DNA of 64,000 bases from CAVRAZ01 sp963719135 (GTDB lineage Bacteria; Pseudomonadota; Gammaproteobacteria; DSM-19610). The DNA lies in NCBI GenBank assembly GCA_963719135.1, contig CAVRAZ010000007.1:372001-436000 (forward strand), read 5' to 3'. The translations under genes were made by a program, and so were the position numbers. Positions 8,179 to 18,600 of this stretch are shown one piece after another. Position 1 is the first letter of the stretch; each line of letters opens with the position of its first letter. The notes beneath the pieces are model-generated. The model saw only the letters and a list, made by a program, of their open reading frames with translations, had not been told where the DNA came from and made no database searches.

Positions 8179-9734
8179 AGAACGTCCATGTCGTCGCCGC
8201 CCTTCACCAGGTTGACGTACGCCTTGGGAATGCGCAGCTCGCTGCCGTCCTCGTCATAGACGTCGTCGCCGGTCCCGCCGAAGGGATTGACGTTCATCCA
8301 GCTCACGTTGAGATCGCTGCCCGCCGGGCTGGCGCGGTCGCCGAAGGTTTCGCCGACCGTGCGGATGCCGATCACCACGCGGTCGTTGCCGAGACCGGAC
8401 TGCGCCGCGAGCACCGATTCCACGTCTTCGATGTTGGGTGTCATCTGGTACAGGAACCGCTCCGGATCGCGGCTGGCGCCCGGGAACATGGGCACGTCCA
8501 TGTTGGGCGCGGCATAGAACTGAAAGTGAAAGCGGCCTACGCCGCCGCTGCCGACCGGTGTGGATCCCGCGATGTGCAGCGCCGCCGTCTTGATCCTGGA
8601 CGGATCGGGCGGCGGCAGCGCGAGCGCGCTGCGTTTGATGCGCCAGGTGAAGTTGCTGCGCGCGTGATACATCAGATTGCGCCCCATCAGTTCGCCGTTG
8701 CGATTCAGCAGCGCCGGGCGCGGGAAGGAATTCAGCGCCAGCCGGGTGGAGTTGATGGTGTTGCCCGCCAGTATCACCATGGCGCTCGATTTGAGGTTCA
8801 GGCGCACGATGCGCGCCCGCGATTTGTTGCGCGGTTCGGCGGGGTCGGCCAGTGCGACCACCACCTGGCGGATGCGCCCGTTCGTGGTTTCCAGTTTCAG
8901 CGCCTCGGCATAGGGCACCAGGAACAGCCTGCGCTTGTTGTTGTCGGGGCCGGCGAGTTCGCTGTCTTCGCGCAATGAATCGAGCAGCAGCGGCACGCTG
9001 CTGAACTTGTCGAAGCTGAACAGGCCCGACCCCGGTCCCTCGCCCTGGACCGCGATCGGTGGTTCGAGCACCGCGTTGAGCGAAGGCACCTGGTTGGCGC
9101 CGACGACCGCTTCGGCGCGGCTTTTCAGGGCGTCGTACAGCGGACCGTTGATGAAATCCTGCACCGGATAAACGCCGGTTTCCCGCTCGCTGTAGGCATA
9201 GCCGCCCGGCCAGTCGGTTTGGAACAGATAGTCCCGGATCGCCTCGGGCCACAGGCGATCGCCGTCCGCATCGAGCCGTTCCAGGTCTTCCGGCAGATAG
9301 CGCGGCGCCCAGCCGCCCCAGAAGATCGACTTGCCGCCGACGCAGCGGAAGTGCTTGACGAATGAACCCTCGTTGGTCTGAGCGGGGTCGACCAGGTCTT
9401 CGGCGACCAGCGAGCCCAGCGCGGTGCTGCGCCGGGTGACGTTCTGTATGTGTTCGCCGATCAGGAAAGGACCCGACTCCAGTACCAGTACGCGCGGCGC
9501 CAGCGTCTCGTCGGCCATGCGCCGGCCCAGTTCGAAGAGTTTGGCCGCCACATAGCCCCCGTACATGCCGGAACCGATGACGACGACATCGATCTGCGAC
9601 GGGTCCTGCGCGCCCACGACCTCATCCCAGGTGTTGCAGGTGAACCGGGCCATCGCGTCGATCGAGAAGGTTGTGCTCTGGACATCGGGCAGCGGCAGCG
9701 GCACGCCGGAATCGATAAGTCTGTTCAGTGACAT
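8176..9734 (-). CDS. GMC family oxidoreductase, FAD-binding N-terminal segment
   Basis: Starts at ATG 9732-9734 after CCAGAGAGG. The FAD dinucleotide motif is DVVVIGSGMYGGYVAAKLFE near residue 50, followed by VGGKSIFWGGWAPRY (GMC signature 1 region) and a long substrate domain. There is no Sec or Tat signal that I can see. Reading ends at KGGDDMDVLGGAG, where one extra G in the coding strand (CCC at 8176-8178 on the plus strand) throws the frame; removing it gives MDVLAAQDEAAFEFIDALAG and joins the Rieske segment. The total protein would be ~950 residues. Whether the two shifts are real mutations or sequencing errors is unresolved. Confidence 0.8.
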
Positions 9735-9936
9735 TGCGGTGCCTCTCTGGAGTGGCGGTGAAAGCGCGGACGATGGTGCCATACGGTAGCGCAGTCCGTG
9801 TCTTTTTTCATCGCCAGCGTTGTCCTGTGTCGCATGCGCATTACGCGGCAACACACTCGTGGCCATTCGGGCGACCCGCTCAAGCCATCACCCCGCACGA
9901 CTGTCGTCCCGGTACGGTCGGCGTTGGCGGCATGGA

Positions 9937-10072
9937 GCGTCATCCCGGCGTGGACCATCCTTCCACCACAAATCGGCATCCCGGCCTGGACCGTCGTTCC
10001 GCCACAAATCGGCATCCCGGCCTGGACCGTCGTTCCGCCACAGTTCGTCATCCCGGCGAAGGCCGGGATCCA
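9937..10072. repeat. Tandem 36-bp units made from a REP half
   Basis: Units start at 9937, 9973 and 10009 and share CATCCCGGCCTGGACCGTCG and TTCCGCCACAAAT; a full REP (10045-10072) ends the series. It lies in the ~600-base gene-free stretch upstream of the GMC gene (9735-10334), which otherwise shows nothing I can name. Confidence 0.85.
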
Positions 10073-10334
10073 TGCACGACCGACTGTTGCCGTCGCCCGA
10101 TCAGTCGGCGGCACACCCGTTGGCGGAGCCCGAACCAACCGATATCCCCAGGTCGCTGCGAGGTCCCGCGGATGTCCGCGATTGGATCAAATTAACAGAT
10201 ATAAATCAGCGCCTTGAGGATCCGCTGCCGGCTGCCCACCCACCCTGGCACAGATGCTGCGATCTGTCCGACAACGGTACTTCGCCGACGACACCCGGAC
10301 CGACCGGACAACACACTGCCAGGAGAATACAACC

Positions 10335-10475
10335 ATGTACGAAATGCACGACGACACTGACGGCTTCCTGAACGACGGCCCGACACGCGGCGAGTTCGAA
10401 TTTCCCGCGCCGCTGGAGTCCTGGTCACTGAATGACTTCGCTGACCTCGTCACGTTGAACGGCGCAGCGTCATGA
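10335..10475 (+). CDS. Small acidic protein of unknown function
   Basis: 46 residues (MYEMHDDTDGFLNDGPTRGE and onward), starting at an ATG ten bases after AGGAGA, a good ribosome site. The product is strongly acidic in its first half and ends NDFADLVTLNGAAS. It overlaps by ATGA with a second tiny frame encoding a cationic hydrophobic-start peptide. I do not recognise a family. It resembles the precursor of a small secreted or modified peptide only in size and layout; no maturation enzymes are nearby, so that idea is weak. Confidence 0.4.
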   Translation: MYEMHDDTDGFLNDGPTRGEFEFPAPLESWSLNDFADLVTLNGAAS

Positions 10476-10564
10476 TCGGAGCGTGCATCGCGCTCTGGGT
10501 GATGCGCCGGCGGCGACAGGCGAGGCGCAGACCGAGTCGGCCGGAACGTGGACCGGGAGCGTGA
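10472..10564 (+). CDS. Tiny basic peptide frame, possibly coupled to the preceding gene
   Basis: 30 residues: a short hydrophobic start (MIGACIALWVM) followed by an arginine-rich tail (RRRRQARRRPSRPERG). The ATG overlaps the stop of the acidic 46-residue frame, which would allow coupled translation. There is no homologue I recognise and no independent ribosome site, so it may be chance in GC-rich DNA. Confidence 0.2.
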   Translation: MIGACIALWVMRRRRQARRRPSRPERGPGA

Positions 10565-10723
10565 ACCGGTTGCTCGACCCAAGCGACGCCGGCCTGAAGT
10601 CGGAGTTAAGGTCCGAGTCATGATCCGTAGCGACCTGAAGAACATTGGCGTGGACCACGCGGCGAACGAACGCCTAGACTGGTTTGACCACATGATGTTT
10701 GCAATGCAGGGATAGCGGTCAAA

Positions 10724-10753
10724 CCGTCATTCCGGCGAAGGCCGGAATCCATG
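10724..10753. repeat. REP-type palindrome
   Basis: A single CCGTCATTCCGGCGAAGGCC unit with its inverted half. It lies in the otherwise empty stretch 10565-10948, where I see no gene. Confidence 0.85.
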
Positions 10754-10948
10754 ATGCACCCAAAATCTCAACGCCAGACAGCCAAGCCACCCACGTCCGA
10801 TCCTGCCGCCCGGCGCAGGTATACTCAAGTCACCCCGTTGCTTCTTCGAACACGTTGTTGACATACTTCGCACGGCTGGAGGATTGACAGCTCATCTGCT
10901 GTCTATTTGCGGTTGCACTGCGTGTCGAAATACATAACGATTTCGAAT

Positions 10949-11266
10949 ATGGCGACATTGAGCATCCAACTACCCGACGACTGGGAACGCAAACTGGACG
11001 AGGAGGCACGCCGCGCCGACAGGAAGCGAGCCGACTTGGTGTGCGACGCAATTACCGAATACCTCAACCGCAAAGCACGGAAACGGTCGATGGCCGCAAT
11101 GGAAGCGGCCGCCCGATCGCTCGCGCAGGATGAAGCCACCCGCCGTGAAGCACTCGAAATCGCGCAAGAGTTCCTACTGCTGGACGACGAAGCCTTGGAT
11201 TTCCTGGACGGACACACACCCGATGAACCCGGAGCTAAGGCCTTCAGTGAGAAGTGGTGGACGTGA
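10949..11266 (+). CDS. Ribbon-helix-helix (CopG-like) antitoxin-type protein
   Basis: 105 residues starting at ATG 10949. MATLSIQLPDDWERKLDEEA is a typical ribbon-helix-helix opening (beta strand then helix), followed by RKRADLVCDAITEYLNRKAR as the second helix; the acidic C-terminal extension ending FSEKWWT is like those that wrap a partner toxin. Such proteins are DNA-binding antitoxins. The expected toxin immediately downstream is not recognisable: 11267-11495 contains only broken frames. It is the first of several toxin-antitoxin remnants up to 12.5 kb. Confidence 0.7.
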   Translation: MATLSIQLPDDWERKLDEEARRADRKRADLVCDAITEYLNRKARKRSMAAMEAAARSLAQDEATRREALEIAQEFLLLDDEALDFLDGHTPDEPGAKAFSEKWWT

Positions 11267-11495
11267 TGCGCCAAGAGCAAGCGTTTTGTCGCGAAGCCGA
11301 ACCGCAACAAGAGGCGCCGACGTTCCAGGTGCTGCGTGGAGATTGTCCGCGAACTCACACTCCAGGCTGATCAAACCACAGCGGCGCACACAGTAAGCCT
11401 ATTGGTTATGGAGGAAATGAGGTGGTCGTCCGTTGCCATTGCGAAGCTGCTGTTATCCAGAGTGATAGGCTATTGCGTAACGGGACGGTATCGTT

Positions 11496-11753
11496 ATGAC
11501 AGTGATCTTGGAAGAACTCGAGGCCCAGGCACTTGATCTGTCAGTTGACGAACGCAGCGAGTTGGTCCGTCGGTTGATCGTGAGTCTGGACGGTGAACCG
11601 GAAGGTGCGCCTGAGGAAGTCGCACGAGCTTGGGAGGAGGAAATCGCCCGGCGCGTGGCGGAAATAGACGCAAGACAGATGCAATTGATTCGTGCCGACG
11701 CCGTCTTTGCGGAGATCGACGCTATCATCGCCGGACAAGAAGAACAGCGATGA
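11496..11753 (+). CDS. Addiction-module antitoxin (putative addiction module component family)
   Basis: 85 residues. LEELEAQALDLSVDERSELV, then RRLIVSLDGE, then a charged helix with AWEEEIARRVAEIDARQ, is the pattern of the short helical antitoxins that precede ParE/RelE-type toxins. The stop overlaps the ATG of the following toxin frame (ATGA, 11750-11753), the usual coupled arrangement. The partner is truncated, so this is probably an orphan antitoxin. Confidence 0.75.
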   Translation: MTVILEELEAQALDLSVDERSELVRRLIVSLDGEPEGAPEEVARAWEEEIARRVAEIDARQMQLIRADAVFAEIDAIIAGQEEQR

Positions 11754-12055
11754 GGATCAAATTCGCGCAGGGAGCGCGCACGAGGTTTGCTGCCGTCAGT
11801 CGTCACGCTTGCACCGGCCATCGGGCCGGTGTCAGCATTGCATGCGCATTGATGACCGGGCGGCATTGGCCGCGCTGCGTCGCCTGGTGCAGGCCGGCGG
11901 CGACGCGGTTCATCCCCGCGTGTGCACCGCCCGTTGGCCGACCTCCAGCGCCGGGTCATCCAGCAGAGCAAGCACCCGTTTGGCCGGTCTGTTTGCTGGG
12001 CACGCTTTTTGTCGCGGGTAAAGGATTGCCGGCGGGCAGCGTCTGGATTAGATAA
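11750..12055 (+). pseudogene. Truncated ParE/RelE-like toxin start
   Basis: The frame opens MRIKFAQGARTRFAAVSRHA, like the first strand and helix of ParE/RelE ribonuclease or gyrase toxins. After ~20 residues it turns into unrelated low-complexity coding, with none of the family's later strands or catalytic residues. A 3' fragment has evidently been replaced or deleted. Nothing else is recognisable in 11820-12055. Confidence 0.5.
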
Positions 12056-12062
12056 GTTCGCA

Positions 12063-12239
12063 TTAGCCGTGGTCGAAGGTCACGTGCCAAGAGCCGGCGT
12101 CATAAGGCGTCTTCGGAAGTGCCTCGCCAGACGCAACAGGCATGACTTCAACAACGGCCATAAGACCCACAGAATTGTCATGCAACTTTCGTAGCGCCGG
12201 GAACGGGAAATTCTCGTTAACGATCAGAGCCGGATTCAC
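12063..12239 (-). pseudogene. Truncated DUF5615 (PIN-like) toxin
   Basis: 58 codons starting with GTG that overlaps the stop of the DUF433 gene (GTGA). The product reads NPALIVNENFPFPALRKLHD, then MAVVEVMPVASGEA and WHVTFDHG. NENFPxPAxxxL is the opening of the DUF5615 PIN-like family (usually DENFP) and VTFD resembles its LLTFDxDFG block, but the frame stops right there, and full members are about twice as long. The first acidic residue is Asn instead of Asp. Probably an inactive remnant of the DUF433/DUF5615 pair. Confidence 0.5.
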
Positions 12240-12475
12240 GCGGACGCTTTGTACTTAGCTATATACTGCTCGTCGTGCAGCATCTCCGCCGCGAAGGCCA
12301 ATGCGGCCAGAATGTCGTCGCGCGCGATGTGCGGGTAGGACCCCATTACGTTCTCGAAGGTCCAGCCGTTGGCCAGCCAGCCGAGAATGAGTTCGACGGA
12401 AATTCGCGTGCCCTTCACGACAGGTTTGCCCAACAGAGTATCCGGATCGCTGGTGATTCGTTCGCGCCAGTCCAT
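12236..12475 (-). CDS. DUF433 antitoxin-like protein
   Basis: 79 residues: MDWRERITSDPDTLLGKPVV, then KGTRISVELILGWLANGW and HIARDDILAALAFAAEML, a textbook DUF433 protein (helix-turn-helix-like antitoxin of the VapB superfamily, usually paired with DUF5615 toxins). An alternative start at ATG 12511 has a better ribosome site (GAGGAGG) and would add MLFGKPVRAHCL; family pattern favours 12475. It lies ~100 bases from the old end of the CRISPR array. Confidence 0.8.
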   Translation of the reverse strand: MDWRERITSDPDTLLGKPVVKGTRISVELILGWLANGWTFENVMGSYPHIARDDILAALAFAAEMLHDEQYIAKYKASA

Positions 12476-12571
12476 AAGGCAGTGCGCCCTTACCGGTTTG
12501 CCAAACAACATCTTCAGCCTCCTCGGGGTGAAATTCAAGTCCGTCGAACCAGCGGCAGGCCGCAGCCGAAG

Positions 12572-12609
12572 GCTTTGGTGAGGCCACGGCGGCGCCCACC
12601 GCGATGAAC
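12572..12609. repeat. Degenerate CRISPR repeat beyond the array end
   Basis: Reads GCTTTGGTGAGGCCACGGC and ends CCGCGATGAAC. It aligns with the array repeat (GCTTCAATGAGGCCGCGGC ... GCCGCGGATAAC) at both ends and through TGAGGCC, and is followed by an 11-base stub instead of a spacer. It looks like a decayed leader-distal repeat. Confidence 0.5.
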
Positions 12610-12620
12610 TTAGCGGCGGT

Positions 12621-15600
12621 GCTTCGATGAGGCCGCGGCATTACGCCGCGGATAACCCGAAGCGATGGTAAGTGTATGATTGGATTTACATATGCTTCAA
12701 TGAGGCCGCGGCATTACGCCGCGGATAACGCAATAATCCGCCTGAGATAGCAGCGTCGCCCAGCTTGGCTTCAATGAGGCCGCGGCATTACGCCGCGGAT
12801 AACGAGGAGGCCCCTGTGACCGTCACGACCCAGATAACGCTTCAATGAGGCCGCGGCATTACGCCGCGGATAACATTTAACGTAATGCCCCGACTTCACA
12901 TCGGCTTCCGAGCTTCAATGAGGCCGCGGCATTACGCCGCGGATAACGTGGACATCGGAGGGGATTCCGGGACACCCGTCATCTGTGCTTCAATGAGGCC
13001 GCGGCATTACGCCGCGGATAACTCATGACATGCTCGGACGGCTCTGACCTGCGCACTAGAGCTTCAATGAGGCCGCGGCATTACGCCGCGGATAACATAC
13101 GTGCGATCGCCGGCAAAGAGCTCCGATCGGGACGCTTCAATGAGGCCGCGGCATTACGCCGCGGATAACCCTCATGATTATTGAGCAAGCGCTTGGCGTC
13201 ACTGCCGCTTCAATGAGGCCGCGGCATTACGCCGCGGATAACCCGCCACCCATCGCCGGCGGGATAAGTGCCACGACTGCTTCAATGAGGCCGCGGCATT
13301 ACGCCGCGGATAACGACCACAGTCGCGAAGCTGGAAACTGAGGCAGCCGAGCTTCAATGAGGCCGCGGCATTACGCCGCGGATAACCAACGCAGATCATG
13401 GGCAAGGAATACTCCACGCTAGCTTCAATGAGGCCGCGGCATTACGCCGCGGATAACACATTTGGTCGAGAAGAATCGGCGAACGCCAGATGCTTCAATG
13501 AGGCCGCGGCATTACGCCGCGGATAACCAGGCCGTCGAAGCACTGGTGTAGATCGGCGGCAGAGCTTCAATGAGGCCGCGGCATTACGCCGCGGATAACA
13601 TCGATATTGAATCCACCGTATAGGCCGATGTCAGAGCTTCAATGAGGCCGCGGCATTACGCCGCGGATAACGGGCTGCTGCAAGTGGACGGCGCAGTAGT
13701 TGCCGTCGCTTCAATGAGGCCGCGGCATTACGCCGCGGATAACCGTCTGTGGCGGTGGCGGAGCCTGGCAGTCCACCTGCTTCAATGAGGCCGCGGCATT
13801 ACGCCGCGGATAACCACAGGCCGGTGGGTGCGCGAGCAGCGCAAGACCAAGGCTTCAATGAGGCCGCGGCATTACGCCGCGGATAACTACGGCAATTCAG
13901 CCATCCAGTTCGGTGTCCGCCAGCTTCAATGAGGCCGCGGCATTACGCCGCGGATAACCGGCCGTTCCTCGAACATCTGGCGCGCAAGGCCGCGCTTCAA
14001 TGAGGCCGCGGCATTACGCCGCGGATAACATCTGCAACCCGACCGGCAACGGCCCATTGCCATCGCTTCAATGAGGCCGCGGCATTACGCCGCGGATAAC
14101 AGGATGGCGCGTTCTTCCGAGGTTTCCGGCGGCAGAGCTTCAATGAGGCCGCGGCATTACGCCGCGGATAACATAGCCGTCCTCCGCACAACATCTCGCG
14201 CGCCTTGCGCTTCAATGAGGCCGCGGCATTACGCCGCGGATAACCGGACCCCGGTAATGCAGCGATCCGTGAAGTAGAGCGCGGCTTCAATGAGGCCGCG
14301 GCATTACGCCGCGGATAACGTCTCCCATCTCGCCACGGTCGGCACATGCAACATGGCTTCAATGAGGCCGCGGCATTACGCCGCGGATAACATCACGTCA
14401 ACAGGAGCCCCCGATGGTCCAGCGAATCGCTTCAATGAGGCCGCGGCATTACGCCGCGGATAACCCCGTCGATATTGCGCAGCTTCGCGCCGTCGCGCTG
14501 CGCTTCAATGAGGCCGCGGCATTACGCCGCGGATAACCTGATTCGCCACTCCTTGATGCCGTTAACCCTCTCTGCTTCAATGAGGCCGCGGCATTACGCC
14601 GCGGATAACGCGATTGCCTGGCGGCCGTTCACGTTCGACAGGTCGCTTCAATGAGGCCGCGGCATTACGCCGCGGATAACGTGGTGATCGACAGTTTCAT
14701 GAAGGTCATGATTGGCGGCTTCAATGAGGCCGCGGCATTACGCCGCGGATAACGCAGCTGACGAAGTTCAAGCAGTATCTCGATGACAAGCTTCAATGAG
14801 GCCGCGGCATTACGCCGCGGATAACCGTCATCGGCGGACCGGATTGGCTGAACGGCAGTCCAGCTTCAATGAGGCCGCGGCATTACGCCGCGGATAACTC
14901 GAGCTTCTGTTTGTGGATCATCAACGGCGTATCGCTTCAATGAGGCCGCGGCATTACGCCGCGGATAACTGGGAACCGGATCGTGTGTCATTTTATTTCG
15001 ACGGGCTTCAATGAGGCCGCGGCATTACGCCGCGGATAACACGATATGCCCCATGGTATGGTCCGGGTCGTAGCAGGCTTCAATGAGGCCGCGGCATTAC
15101 GCCGCGGATAACCTCCTACGGCTTTGCGGCGCAGGAATCCTATGTCTCGCTTCAATGAGGCCGCGGCATTACGCCGCGGATAACTGATCAGGCGGGCGTC
15201 GATCAGGCGGGTGCCTCTGCTTCAATGAGGCCGCGGCATTACGCCGCGGATAACGTAAGGGGATCATCCTCAGACCTCTTGATGATCAAGCTTCAATGAG
15301 GCCGCGGCATTACGCCGCGGATAACATCACGTTGATCAGCGCCGGCGAGGGCAACTACAACGCTTCAATGAGGCCGCGGCATTACGCCGCGGATAACTCA
15401 TCACCTCGAGTTACGTACGATCCGCTCATACGCAAGCTTCAATGAGGCCGCGGCATTACGCCGCGGATAACGAGTATATGCAGCGTATCCTGATGCGGCG
15501 TCAGCTTCAATGAGGCCGCGGCATTACGCCGCGGATAACGCGGGTGTACCCCTGTTTTTTTAGCCGGCCACACACCGCTTCAATGAGGCCGCGGCATTAC

Positions 15601-18600
15601 GCCGCGGATAACGTGCAAGGTCTGTGTCACCCAGGCCCGCTGCCCGCGCTTCAATGAGGCCGCGGCATTACGCCGCGGATAACGTTAGACCCACGTCAGT
15701 CGCAACTACCAAGCGATTGCGCTTCAATGAGGCCGCGGCATTACGCCGCGGATAACAGCCTGGTCGGCGTCTACTTTGGCGGCGCGTCTCACCGCTTCAA
15801 TGAGGCCGCGGCATTACGCCGCGGATAACCCCTGTACCTCGGCAGCGGAAAGACGCCGCAGTCGATGCTTCAATGAGGCCGCGGCATTACGCCGCGGATA
15901 ACAAAAACAATCGTGCCGCCGATGCGCACCTGCCCGTGCTTCAATGAGGCCGCGGCATTACGCCGCGGATAACCTGTACGTTTACGCGCTGGTCGTTCCA
16001 CCCTGCCATGGCTTCAATGAGGCCGCGGCATTACGCCGCGGATAACAGCAAGTGCCATCTGCACAGCGCGGAGCCTGAGGCTTCAATGAGGCCGCGGCAT
16101 TACGCCGCGGATAACCATACGTAACCCCGCTATGTGGGTGCGCGCCACACCGGCTTCAATGAGGCCGCGGCATTACGCCGCGGATAACCCGCACTGTTGG
16201 CGACCCAGGAGATTTCCGATGGTGCTGGCTTCAATGAGGCCGCGGCATTACGCCGCGGATAACCATCGGCTTGCGCACTGGTCGCCGACGTCCCAAGTTC
16301 GGCTTCAATGAGGCCGCGGCATTACGCCGCGGATAACCGGCTTCGGGACTTCGCCGCCGCACTTCAGTTCGGCGCTTCAATGAGGCCGCGGCATTACGCC
16401 GCGGATAACTGCCGGTAAAGTTCCGTGCCGAAGTCTGTGCGACGCCGCTTCAATGAGGCCGCGGCATTACGCCGCGGATAACCGTGAAAGGACTTGTTGC
16501 CGTCTCGCCGACCTTGAGCTTCAATGAGGCCGCGGCATTACGCCGCGGATAACCCGAAATAACATATGGATCTATACCGTCGGTCGTGCTTCAATGAGGC
16601 CGCGGCATTACGCCGCGGATAACGTGCAACATCCGGGGACGAACCCGGAATTCATCATCACGCTTCAATGAGGCCGCGGCATTACGCCGCGGATAACGCT
16701 CGGTGCCTTGATTATGCACTTAAGTCGGTGCAGGCTTCAATGAGGCCGCGGCATTACGCCGCGGATAACGCCCAGGTATCCGGGTGCGCGTCGAGTTGTG
16801 CGGCTGGCTTCAATGAGGCCGCGGCATTACGCCGCGGATAACGGTGGTTGATAACGACGCGTCTGACCAGGGCGATATGTGCTTCAATGAGGCCGCGGCA
16901 TTACGCCGCGGATAACTCGACGTGCTCAAGTGCATTAAGCCGCTCGGTCTCAACGCTTCAATGAGGCCGCGGCATTACGCCGCGGATAACGCCGCGAGAT
17001 CCTGAATGACTGCACGGATCGTGACACGCTTCAATGAGGCCGCGGCATTACGCCGCGGATAACGGTGGCTCGACCCGCCTGTGGACGCTACTGCAGTGGC
17101 TTCAATGAGGCCGCGGCATTACGCCGCGGATAACTCAGATACGCCGGCCGCGTTGCAGCATCGCGGATGCGGCTTCAATGAGGCCGCGGCATTACGCCGC
17201 GGATAACGCGACAGCACGTCGGTGACGCGCAGTGTGCGGCCAGCTTCAATGAGGCCGCGGCATTACGCCGCGGATAACCACGGCAAACCCAGCCGACGCA
17301 GCGCGCTGCATCGGGCTTCAATGAGGCCGCGGCATTACGCCGCGGATAACTACGCCAATCATGATCATCCGTTTCATGTGCCAGCCACGGCTTCAATGAG
17401 GCCGCGGCATTACGCCGCGGATAACTGAGCGGATGCACTTAGCTCCGAACCCGCAGCTAGTGCTTCAATGAGGCCGCGGCATTACGCCGCGGATAACCGA
17501 CGCGATATGTCGAGATGCACTATGGTCGCGCGGCTTCAATGAGGCCGCGGCATTACGCCGCGGATAACCGGACATTTTTCGGCGCTTCACTTCCGCCGTG
17601 GAAGCTTCAATGAGGCCGCGGCATTACGCCGCGGATAACCAGCCCTGCGATCGGGGCGTTCATCGACCATGTTATCCGTGCTTCAATGAGGCCGCGGCAT
17701 TACGCCGCGGATAACGTTGCCTCAACATATTGCTGGACGTTCGCCGCACGACGCTTCAATGAGGCCGCGGCATTACGCCGCGGATAACCGCAGAATCCAG
17801 GAAGGCATCGATCGCCACGGACTCGCTTCAATGAGGCCGCGGCATTACGCCGCGGATAACTCGATGTATGCGTCCAATGTCAGTTAGAACACCAGCTCGC
17901 TTCAATGAGGCCGCGGCATTACGCCGCGGATAACAGCGCCGCGCACTGCGTCGCAGGCACGCGCATGCTGCTTCAATGAGGCCGCGGCATTACGCCGCGG
18001 ATAACCGGCGCGCTCCCATGCATCCGGGCGCCACTCCGGCTTGCTTCAATGAGGCCGCGGCATTACGCCGCGGATAACCGACATCCCCAACAGGCATGGA
18101 CGCGCTGCAAACGATGCTTCAATGAGGCCGCGGCATTACGCCGCGGATAACCAATGAGGTGCACAAAGATGAACGGACCTTATTTGCGCGCTTCAATGAG
18201 GCCGCGGCATTACGCCGCGGATAACTCGAGTCGTGCACGGAGAGCGTCGCGGCGATTATCGCGGGCTTCAATGAGGCCGCGGCATTACGCCGCGGATAAC
18301 CTCCAGACTGCAACGAGTCCATGGATCGTCAGCTCCGCTTCAATGAGGCCGCGGCATTACGCCGCGGATAACGCCTGCTTCGCGGTTATCAGGCTTCTCA
18401 CCTCGGCCAGCTTCAATGAGGCCGCGGCATTACGCCGCGGATAACGGCCGCCCGGCAAGCTCTATCGGCTGTGCGAGGTCGCGGCTTCAATGAGGCCGCG
18501 GCATTACGCCGCGGATAACATCCATGGCCGCCGCGCTTGAGCGGTTGCAGCTTGACTCGCTTCAATGAGGCCGCGGCATTACGCCGCGGATAACCGCGGT

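Noticed and set aside
12600..12660. Leader on the left side of the array
   Set aside because: The variant repeat and a decayed repeat are on this side and the repeat polarity (ends CATTGAAGC on the minus strand) points to the cas2 side.
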